Positions 57,262 to 64,000 of a stretch of DNA of 64,000 nucleotides are shown here, in pieces (the stretch's first letter is position 1; every line of letters starts with the position of its first letter). The stretch covers positions 3,782,001 to 3,846,000 of the forward strand of contig NZ_CP014754.1 in the NCBI RefSeq assembly GCF_001447155.2. Direction: 5' to 3'. The stretch is from Marinobacter sp. LQ44. GTDB taxonomy: Bacteria > Pseudomonadota > Gammaproteobacteria > Pseudomonadales > Oleiphilaceae. The notes below the pieces were generated by a model that saw only the letters and a program-made list of their open reading frames with translations, ran no database searches and was not told where the DNA came from. Both the position numbers and the translations under genes were made by a program.

Positions 57262-57912
57262 ATGACAACAGATCTGTTTGATCTCAGTGATGGTGAGCCA
57301 TGGCAGGAACCGGTGGGTGAGGGCGTTGTGGTATTGCGCCGGTTTGCCCGGAATACGGCCCCGGATCTGATGCAAGCCATCGGAGAGGTGGCCAGCAAAG
57401 CGCCCTTTCGGCACATGGTAACGCCGGGTGGCCATAGCATGTCGGCCGCCATGACCTGCGCCGGCGAACTGGGCTGGGTGACCGACCGGTCGGGTTACCG
57501 GTACCAGTCCACCGATCCGGAATCCGGTCTGCCCTGGTCTGAGATCCCCGAGTCTTTTAAAGAGCTGGCGCGGAACGCCGCCGAGGCGGCGGGATATCGG
57601 GGATTTGTGCCCGATGCCTGCCTGATCAACCGTTATCAGCGCGGTGCCCGCATGGGGTTGCACCAGGACAAAGACGAGCAGGATTTCTCCTGGCCCATTG
57701 TCTCCGTTTCCCTCGGTTTGCCAATAACCTTCCAGTTTGGCGGCCCAAGACGCTCAGACAAACCTGTGAAAATCCCGTTGGAGCACGGCGATGTGGTGGT
57801 TTGGGGAGGGCCCGCCCGGTTGTTCTATCACGGCGTGCTGACACTCAAAGCGGGCCACCACCCTTTGACGGGCTCTTGCCGTTACAATCTGACCTTTCGT
57901 CGGGCCGGCTGA
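57262..57912 (+). CDS. alkB: AlkB-type DNA repair dioxygenase
   Basis: A 216-residue Fe(II)/2-oxoglutarate dioxygenase that removes alkyl groups from DNA bases. The iron ligands are HxD in GLHQDKDEQDFSWPIVSVSL and the histidine in ARLFYHGVLTL; the 2-oxoglutarate arginine and the family's second arginine are in SCRYNLTFRRAG. It is full length (E. coli AlkB has 216). It diverges from the HD-GYP gene with no ada nearby. Confidence 0.93.
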   Translation: MTTDLFDLSDGEPWQEPVGEGVVVLRRFARNTAPDLMQAIGEVASKAPFRHMVTPGGHSMSAAMTCAGELGWVTDRSGYRYQSTDPESGLPWSEIPESFKELARNAAEAAGYRGFVPDACLINRYQRGARMGLHQDKDEQDFSWPIVSVSLGLPITFQFGGPRRSDKPVKIPLEHGDVVVWGGPARLFYHGVLTLKAGHHPLTGSCRYNLTFRRAG

Positions 57913-57915
57913 ATG

Positions 57916-59196
57916 TCACTGCAGCCAGGCGATCAACAGCCCGGCGGCAAGGGATAACACCATGGGGCCTGCCACCAGTAAACCGGTTTGCCGGTTGCCT
58001 ATCGTCCACGCCATGCCGGATTTCACCAGATTGTTTACTGCGGCCGCGATGACAATGCCGAGCACCGCCGTATTCATTCCCAGACCATCATTAGACATAC
58101 GTGTCAGGGAGAGAGTGATGGCATCGACATCGGCCACACCGGATGTAGCGGCCAAGGCATAGATGCCGGCGTCACCGAAGCTGTTTTTGAGAAACTCACC
58201 CAACACCAGGATGGCGGTTAGCAGCAGGCCGAACACCAGGGCTGAAGAAAGGTCCAGCGGGTTCTGGCTCAGGCTTGGCTGGCTGACCTGGAACTGGCGT
58301 GAGTGTCGCGTCCAGATCAACAGGGCCGGGCCATAAAGCAGCATGGTCATCACCGCGACGGGCCATATCAGGCTGGGCAGAAGCGCAGTATTGATGATCA
58401 GGCAATACACCAGAATACGCGGGAACATGGTGCCACATGCAATGAGGATGCCGGCGGCGAACTGAGGGTTGAAGTCCGGGTTCTTTGAGGCCTGTCGGGA
58501 GAAGTGCAGGGTCAGGGCAGTCGAGGAGCTCAGGCCGGCGAACAGACTGGTAAACAGAATACCCTTGCGGGCCCCTGCCACCCGGATCGCGAAGTAGCCC
58601 ACGAAGGAAATTGAGGCAATCAGCACCACCATCCACCAGATTTCCCGGGGGTTGAGGACGCCGCCGGGGCCCATGGCGGCGCTTGGCAGAAGTGGCAACA
58701 TCACCACGGAGATCAGCAGCAGCTTGAGTGCGGCATCCAGCTCGTGGGCCTGAAGTTTGTGAATCCAGCCGTGAATTTCTTCCTTGTTATCCAGAAGAAT
58801 AGCGGTAACAACAGCAGAGGCTGTGGCAATCACAGGGTCTACGGCGACGGCAACAGCACCGAAACAGAAAGTCAGCAGCATGCCAACCATGCCGGTGATG
58901 CTGAAGTTACGAATATGCTCAAGACGCTGGCTGTAGGCCACGAGACCAATCGCGGCAACGCTCACCAGCATCACGGGAAAAGCCCAGGTGGTGATTTCAA
59001 GGGCCAGCACGGCAGAAATGCCACCAAGCAGTCCGACCAGGGCAAAGGTTCGAATGCCAGCGATCCGTTCCCCGGGTTTCTGTTCCCGGGCATCCCAACC
59101 TCTTTCCAGGCCAATGATGGCCCCCAAGAGCAGGGCAATGGCCAGGTTGATGGTGGTTTGGTTGGATGAAATAAACAGCGCTGCTACGTCGTCCAC
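57916..59196 (-). CDS. MgtC/DUF4010 family membrane protein
   Basis: A 426-residue membrane protein with an N-terminal MgtC/SapB domain (LLLGAIIGLERGWDAREQKPGERIAGIRTFALVG) and a C-terminal DUF4010 domain ending in an LAATSGVADVDAITLSLTRM segment. About twelve hydrophobic segments are visible. The role is unknown: MgtC relates to magnesium limitation and virulence in other bacteria, but this two-domain form is uncharacterised. It is convergent with alkB, leaving 3 nt between. Confidence 0.85.
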   Translation of the reverse strand: MDDVAALFISSNQTTINLAIALLLGAIIGLERGWDAREQKPGERIAGIRTFALVGLLGGISAVLALEITTWAFPVMLVSVAAIGLVAYSQRLEHIRNFSITGMVGMLLTFCFGAVAVAVDPVIATASAVVTAILLDNKEEIHGWIHKLQAHELDAALKLLLISVVMLPLLPSAAMGPGGVLNPREIWWMVVLIASISFVGYFAIRVAGARKGILFTSLFAGLSSSTALTLHFSRQASKNPDFNPQFAAGILIACGTMFPRILVYCLIINTALLPSLIWPVAVMTMLLYGPALLIWTRHSRQFQVSQPSLSQNPLDLSSALVFGLLLTAILVLGEFLKNSFGDAGIYALAATSGVADVDAITLSLTRMSNDGLGMNTAVLGIVIAAAVNNLVKSGMAWTIGNRQTGLLVAGPMVLSLAAGLLIAWLQ

Positions 59197-59520
59197 AGGT
59201 CGTTATCCTAAAGGGGTAAAAAGTATTCGCTTTGTATTCTAGGTAATTAGACGATTGCCGTGAATCTATGTTGGCATGCTGAAAGACAGCTACCTTACTT
59301 TCCTTGCCCGCTTCTGTTAAGCTTCGTCGCCCCGATTTGACAGTAATCTGACTTTCATCAAAGCGAAGCATTCCATAACCGTGACGATCCTTCCGCCATA
59401 GCGTTCATGCTCCCTTAACTGGCCTCGCCCAGACTTCTTTTTCAGGTTTCCTGACACCCGCCCGTGCCCGTGTGTATGGCAGTCGTTTATTTTTCATTGT
59501 TCAGTTGGATATCCCCAATC
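59197..59520. other. Intergenic region between MgtC-like and SulP genes
   Basis: 324 nt between divergent genes. A TTGACA hexamer at about 59337 is oriented towards the transporter, but the best -10 (CAAAGC/AAAGCG) is poor, so the promoter is uncertain. No gene or strong hairpin is seen. Confidence 0.4.
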
Positions 59521-61008
59521 ATGGTGCAATCACTCAAGCAGAACTGGTTTTCCAATATTCGAGGCGACCTGCTCGCCGGTATCGTTGTTGCCCTGGCGCT
59601 GATTCCGGAAGCGATTGCTTTCTCCATCATCGCGGGTGTGGACCCGAAAGTGGGTTTGTATGCCTCTTTCTGTATCGCCGTGATTATTGCCTTTGTGGGT
59701 GGCCGGCCGGGCATGATCTCGGCAGCAACCGGCGCCATGGCCCTGCTGATGGTGACCCTGGTCAAGGAGCATGGCCTTGAGTACCTGCTGGCGGCAACCC
59801 TGTTGACAGGTGTGATCCAGATTGCCGCAGGCTACCTGAGACTGGGTGGATTGATGCGCTTTGTGTCGCGGTCTGTGGTCACGGGGTTTGTGAACGCCCT
59901 GGCTATCCTGATCTTTATGGCCCAGTTGCCGGAACTGACCAATGTGACCTGGCATGTGTATGCCATGACCGCCGCTGGCCTTGGCATTATCTACCTGTTC
60001 CCGCTGATACCCACCGTGGGCAAGCTGATTCCATCGCCTCTGGTGTGTATTGTTGGCCTGACCCTTGTGGCCATGGTGATGGGCCTGGATATCCGCACGG
60101 TTGGAGATATGGGCGAACTGCCGGATACCCTGCCCATCTTCCTGTGGCCCGACGTGCCGTTGACCCTTGAAACTCTGATGATCATCTTGCCTTACTCCAT
60201 TGCCCTGGCGGTGGTTGGCCTGCTGGAGTCGTTGATGACCGCCACCATCGTGGATGATCTGACCGACACCACCAGTGACCGTGACCGCGAGTGCAAGGGC
60301 CAGGGCATTGCCAACATTGGCTCCGGTTTGCTGGGCGGCATGGCGGGCTGTGCAATGATCGGTCAGTCCATCATCAACGTGAAATCCGGTGGCCGCACCC
60401 GTTTGTCTACCCTAACCGCCGGTGTCTTCCTGCTGATTCTGGTGCTGGTCCTCGACCAGTGGCTGGTACAGATTCCCATGGCCGCGCTGGTGGCGGTGAT
60501 GATCATGGTTTCTATTGGTACCTTCAGCTGGGATTCCATTCGCAATCTCAGGGAGCACCCGTTGTCGACCAACATCGTGATGCTGGTGACGGTCATTGTG
60601 GTGGTGGCTACCCACAACCTGGCCTTTGGTGTGCTGGCGGGCGTGCTGCTGGCGGCGCTGTTCTTTGCCAACAAGATTGGCCACTACATGCTGGTGACAT
60701 CCGAGCTGGATGAAAACAGTGGCACGCGGTACTACACCGTTACAGGCCAGGTGTTCTTCAGTTCATCCGAAAAGTTCCTGGAATCCTTTGACTTCAAAGA
60801 AGCAGTCGATAATGTAGTGATAGACCTCAGTCGGGCGCACTTCTGGGACATCACCGCCGTAGCTGCGCTGGACAAGGCGGTGATCAAGTTCCGCCGCGAG
60901 GGCTCCGATGTCGAGGTGATTGGCTTGAATCAGGCCAGCGCCACCATCGTTGACCGCTTTGGCGTGCACGATAAACCGGAGGCGGTTGACCGTCTGATGG
61001 GGCACTGA
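59521..61008 (+). CDS. SulP-family inorganic anion transporter with STAS domain
   Basis: A 495-residue SLC26/SulP transporter. The membrane domain opens [37 protein letters not shown], the family signature; the cytoplasmic STAS domain occupies the last ~100 residues ([24 protein letters not shown]). Sulfate, bicarbonate or other anions are possible substrates. The start at 59521 ([10 protein letters not shown]) is conventional but lacks a clear ribosome-binding site; ATG 59476 is the alternative. It is followed by a universal stress protein, a recurrent pairing. Confidence 0.88.
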   Translation: MVQSLKQNWFSNIRGDLLAGIVVALALIPEAIAFSIIAGVDPKVGLYASFCIAVIIAFVGGRPGMISAATGAMALLMVTLVKEHGLEYLLAATLLTGVIQIAAGYLRLGGLMRFVSRSVVTGFVNALAILIFMAQLPELTNVTWHVYAMTAAGLGIIYLFPLIPTVGKLIPSPLVCIVGLTLVAMVMGLDIRTVGDMGELPDTLPIFLWPDVPLTLETLMIILPYSIALAVVGLLESLMTATIVDDLTDTTSDRDRECKGQGIANIGSGLLGGMAGCAMIGQSIINVKSGGRTRLSTLTAGVFLLILVLVLDQWLVQIPMAALVAVMIMVSIGTFSWDSIRNLREHPLSTNIVMLVTVIVVVATHNLAFGVLAGVLLAALFFANKIGHYMLVTSELDENSGTRYYTVTGQVFFSSSEKFLESFDFKEAVDNVVIDLSRAHFWDITAVAALDKAVIKFRREGSDVEVIGLNQASATIVDRFGVHDKPEAVDRLMGH

Positions 61009-61085
61009 TCATGACCGACAGCAAAGAAAAGGACGACATTCGTAGCCACAATAACAACCAGACGGACAACCAAGGCGAGGCAGAT

Positions 61086-61937
61086 ATGTTACGAGTAGTG
61101 GCCTGTATCGATGGCTCCCGGGCAGCACCTGCAGTGTGTGATTACGCAGCCTGGGCTAGCCGGCATATGGAAACGTCTCTGATGTTGTTGCACGTTCTGG
61201 ACGAAGAACGTTACCCGGCGGAGCCGGACCTGGCCGGGAACATTGGCCTTGGCAGCCGCGAACAGTTGCTGGACGAACTGGCACAACTGGATCGCAAGCG
61301 GGCCAAACTGGCGCTGGAACACGGCCATCATATGCTGGATGAAGCCGAAACCAGGGTGAAAGCCGCCGGTGCGGCGGAGGCCGTCAAGCGCCAGCGCCAC
61401 GGTAACCTGACCGAGTCTCTGGTGGCCCTCGAGAAAGAGACCCGCCTGTTTGTGATGGGGCTGCACGGTGAAAGCAGTTCTGACCGTGATATCCACATTG
61501 GTAGCCAGCTGGAAACGGTTATCCGCAGCGTTCACCGGTCTATCCTGCTGGTGCCGGATGACTATAGTGAGCCGAAAAGTGCCATGCTGGCGTTCGACGG
61601 CAGCCCCACCGCTTTCCGGGGTGTGGAACTGATTGCCCAGAGCCCGGTACTCAAAGGCATGCCCCTGCACCTGGTGATGGTTGGCCCGGATACCGCCGAC
61701 CGCTGGAAGCAGCTCAAGAAGGCAGAGCAGATGTTGTCCGGGTTGGGCGTTGATATCACCCTGGCCATTCGCGCCGGGGATGTAGAACCTGCATTGCACG
61801 CGTACCAGGAGGAGCATGACATCGACATTCTGGTGATGGGCGCTTACGGCCATTCCAGAATTCGCCAGTTCCTGGTGGGCAGTACCACCACAACCATGCT
61901 GAAAACCGCTAAAAAACCATTGGTTATCATTCGCTGA
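61086..61937 (+). CDS. Tandem universal stress protein
   Basis: A 283-residue protein with two UspA domains. Each ends in the ATP-binding pattern: GLHGESSSDRDIHIGSQ in the first, and GAYGHSRIRQFLVGST in the second. I prefer the ATG at 61086 (MLRVVACIDGSRAAP), where USP folds normally begin and GGCGAGG lies upstream; an in-frame ATG at 61011 would add 25 hydrophilic residues of unlike composition. It probably shares an mRNA with the SulP transporter. Confidence 0.87.
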   Translation: MLRVVACIDGSRAAPAVCDYAAWASRHMETSLMLLHVLDEERYPAEPDLAGNIGLGSREQLLDELAQLDRKRAKLALEHGHHMLDEAETRVKAAGAAEAVKRQRHGNLTESLVALEKETRLFVMGLHGESSSDRDIHIGSQLETVIRSVHRSILLVPDDYSEPKSAMLAFDGSPTAFRGVELIAQSPVLKGMPLHLVMVGPDTADRWKQLKKAEQMLSGLGVDITLAIRAGDVEPALHAYQEEHDIDILVMGAYGHSRIRQFLVGSTTTTMLKTAKKPLVIIR

Positions 61938-61954
61938 CAAGGAATCCCCCGGCC

Positions 61955-63514
61955 ATGCTGACCCGGCAAGTAGTCCCGTTGATCGCCAGGCTGAGCCTGT
62001 TATTGTTTGCGGGGCTGCTTGCCGGCTGCGCAAGGGGATTGCCGCCGGTCGACCATGGCCCGGTTTTGGCGGTATCCTCGGTGGCAGACTCCTTCACAAC
62101 GGATCAGCGCCGGATGCACCTTGATCCCGAATCCCGACTCTCTGCGTTTGGGCTGCTCGACACGGGCCGCGATGCCTTTGTGGTTCGCAGCGCCCTGATT
62201 GAAACCGCCAGTCAGCGCATTGATGCCCAATATTACATCTGGAACGATGATGCCAGTGGCCGGTACCTGGCTGGCCGCCTGGTAGCCGCTGCAGACCGGG
62301 GCGTGCAGGTTCGCCTGTTGCTGGATGATATCAATGTGGCTGGCAAGGAATCCCTGTTTGCCATGATGGAGGCTCACCCGGCCATCAGCATCCGGATCTT
62401 CAATCCGTCTCCTTCCCGCAAGGGCGTTGGCCGGTGGCTGTCGTTCATCACCGACTTCGACCGCATCAACCGGCGCATGCACAACAAGACCTTTGTGGTG
62501 GATGGCAATGTCGGTATCACCGGCGGCCGCAACATTGGAGACGAGTACTTTGACGAGCACCAGGAACTGAATTTCCGGGATCGCGACGTCATGGTGCTCG
62601 GGCCGCTGGCTGGCGCCATGACCGATAACTTTGAGGCCTACTGGCAAAGCCCGTGGTCCTACCCGCTGGGGCAATTGTATGAGCTGCCGGAATCGGAGCG
62701 TTCGGGTGACCGCTTATCCGGACTCAGCCGTGCCACCACTGAGCCGCTGCCTTTTACTGCGCCCGTACCCCAGGGCAGGAACCAGGCGGAATCCCTGCTG
62801 GCAGGGTGGTTCGCTGACATGGTGAAGGCGGAGGCCGAGCTGGTGTTCGATCCGCCACCGGAAGACCTGGAAGCGCCGGCGGACAAACCGCGAAACACCG
62901 CAAAGGCCCTGTTTGATCTGATCGAATCGGCCCGGAAGGAAATCCTGATTGAGTCCGCCTATCTGATTCTGGCAGACGAGCAGCTGAACGGGCTGGACAA
63001 TCTGGGCAACCACGGTCTGAAGGTGGCGGCGATCACCAATTCGCTGGCCACCAACGATCTGGTCACCAATCATTCCGGCTACGCCCGTTGGCGGCGTGAG
63101 ATGCTGGAGCAGGGCTTTGACCTGTACGAGTTACGCCCTGATGCGCCAGCCTGTAAACGTTGGGTGGCCAATGAACAAGCCTGCGATAAAGGTGTGATCA
63201 GCCTGCATTCCAAAGCCGTGGTGTTTGACCGGGAAACATTGTTTATTGGCTCGTTCAACGTGAACCTGCGTTCTATCTACCTCAACGGCGAGACGGTGCT
63301 GGTGATTCGCAGTCCGCAACTGGCGCGCGCGGTAGCCGAAGATATTGAGCGCGCCATGGCGCCGGAGAACAGCTGGCGGGTGAGCCTGAACGAGCAGGGT
63401 AGTCTGGTGTGGCAATCCCGGGATGGTGAGGTTTATCAGGAACCTGAGAGCGGATTCTGGCGCCGGGCGGCGTCCCGGATGTTGTCATGGCTGTCGATCG
63501 AGAAGTATCTCTGA
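61955..63514 (+). CDS. Phospholipase D-like lipoprotein (cardiolipin synthase family)
   Basis: A 519-residue PLD-superfamily protein with a lipoprotein signal (LSLLLFAGLLAGCARG, cysteine near residue 28). Two HKD motifs are present: HNKTFVVDGNVGITGGRNIGD and HSKAVVFDRETLFIGSFNVN. It should act on phospholipids at the periplasmic side, like ClsC-type synthases. It lies 17 nt after the universal stress gene and could be in the same operon. Confidence 0.88.
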   Translation: MLTRQVVPLIARLSLLLFAGLLAGCARGLPPVDHGPVLAVSSVADSFTTDQRRMHLDPESRLSAFGLLDTGRDAFVVRSALIETASQRIDAQYYIWNDDASGRYLAGRLVAAADRGVQVRLLLDDINVAGKESLFAMMEAHPAISIRIFNPSPSRKGVGRWLSFITDFDRINRRMHNKTFVVDGNVGITGGRNIGDEYFDEHQELNFRDRDVMVLGPLAGAMTDNFEAYWQSPWSYPLGQLYELPESERSGDRLSGLSRATTEPLPFTAPVPQGRNQAESLLAGWFADMVKAEAELVFDPPPEDLEAPADKPRNTAKALFDLIESARKEILIESAYLILADEQLNGLDNLGNHGLKVAAITNSLATNDLVTNHSGYARWRREMLEQGFDLYELRPDAPACKRWVANEQACDKGVISLHSKAVVFDRETLFIGSFNVNLRSIYLNGETVLVIRSPQLARAVAEDIERAMAPENSWRVSLNEQGSLVWQSRDGEVYQEPESGFWRRAASRMLSWLSIEKYL

Positions 63515-63705
63515 GGCCTGTCAGTGCAGCGACGATAAAGTTTGCACACTTACGTGAGCTGGAGGTTTCAACCGCACAATCGGTTATATGGGGAGATTAC
63601 CCCAACAGAGTAATAAGTGAGCCTCAGGCAAGGTGAGCGCTGAATGGCAGTTGAATTGTCACCTTCGGTATGATTTTGTTGAGGAGTGGTGTAAAGAACG
63701 GTCGA

Positions 63706-63733
63706 TTGTAATCCACGACTGTGCGGTTATAAT
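63706..63733 (+). promoter_or_regulatory. Sigma-70 promoter for vgrG
   Basis: TTGTAA and a consensus TATAAT are separated by 16 nt, about 56 nt before the vgrG ATG. The rest of the 274-nt gap (63515-63788) holds no gene I can support. Confidence 0.6.
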
Positions 63734-63788
63734 CGGTCAGGCTCAGGATGAGTCAGTTACAAACCACTATTCTTCAGGGACCGGAGTC

Positions 63789-64000
63789 ATGCCCCAGGCA
63801 AGCGGATTGCAGTTCACCGCCCGTGTAGGCGAATTCCCCTCAGATCACTTCGTTGTCGTCAGATTCGTGTTGACCGAAAGCCTTTCCCGGCTGTTTCAGG
63901 GTCGAGTTCATCTGGCCAGTACTGACCCGGACGTGCAGGCGGCGGATATCCTGGAACAACCGGTGGACCTGGTGGTGTGGCAAGACGGCCAGCCTTTACG
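63789..64000 (+). CDS. vgrG: Type VI secretion tip protein VgrG, N-terminal part
   Basis: The frame starts at ATG 63789 (GGAG just upstream) and runs off the window with about 70 residues: MPQASGLQFTARVGEFPSDH, then FVVVRFVLTESLSRLFQGRV and a DVQAADIL segment. This is the opening of the gp27-like domain of VgrG spike proteins. VgrG carries PAAR-effectors such as the lipase at 11880, although the two loci are 50 kb apart. Confidence 0.8.
   Translation, partial: MPQASGLQFTARVGEFPSDHFVVVRFVLTESLSRLFQGRVHLASTDPDVQAADILEQPVDLVVWQDGQPL

Overview
The window looks like chromosome from a marine gammaproteobacterium, most likely Marinobacter or a close relative. I infer this from protein resemblance, GC-rich third positions that open long antisense frames, and gene content: leucine/isovalerate catabolism, acyl-CoA metabolism, many c-di-GMP proteins and type VI secretion parts. 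I see no rRNA, tRNA, CRISPR array or replication origin.

Region by region. 1-4.1 kb: a LIV-type ABC transporter (end of a probable livG, then livF, a binding protein, livH, livM). 4.1-11.5 kb: an AtoE-type fatty acid transporter, an NTF2-like protein, a PAS-GAF-GGDEF cyclase, a cupin, a DODA dioxygenase/DoxX pair divergent from a LysR regulator, and an MFS transporter. 11.9-18.75 kb: an accessory segment with a PAAR-lipase type VI effector and probable DUF2931 immunity lipoprotein, a BrnT/BrnA toxin-antitoxin pair, a small P-loop kinase, a gene remnant cut by a dead IS3 element, and an IS1182 element that has split a rho-independent terminator. 18.8-31.5 kb: the liu pathway (liuR, liuA, liuB, liuC, liuD, liuE) with an AhpD-like protein and an acyl-CoA synthetase; divergently, a small ORF, an acyl-CoA dehydrogenase and a thiolase. 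Together these convert leucine/isovaleryl-CoA to acetyl-CoA and acetoacetate. 32-39.8 kb: an SNF-type sodium symporter, then a sigma-54 activator divergent from a cyanate cluster (Tat-exported binding protein, permease, ATPase, cyanase), with a visible -24/-12 promoter and upstream palindromes. 40.3-44.5 kb: ilvGM and ilvD behind an ilvL-like leader peptide and attenuator. 44.6-64 kb: an RND efflux pair, truC, a 7TM-GGDEF cyclase, amidase, ICMT-like protein, djlA, an HD-GYP phosphodiesterase, alkB, an MgtC/DUF4010 protein, SulP transporter plus universal stress protein, a phospholipase D lipoprotein, and the start of a vgrG.

The most unusual content is a family of about 402-bp intergenic elements. 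Four full copies and one half copy lie within 12.4 kb (29.9-42.3 kb). Each full copy has imperfect terminal inverted repeats, two ~86-nt hairpins in opposite orientation sharing a conserved apical loop, and a ~150-nt spacer with a third hairpin. Paired sequence differences between copies preserve the stems, which suggests selection on structure. A second, unrelated structured repeat occurs twice inside the liu cluster.
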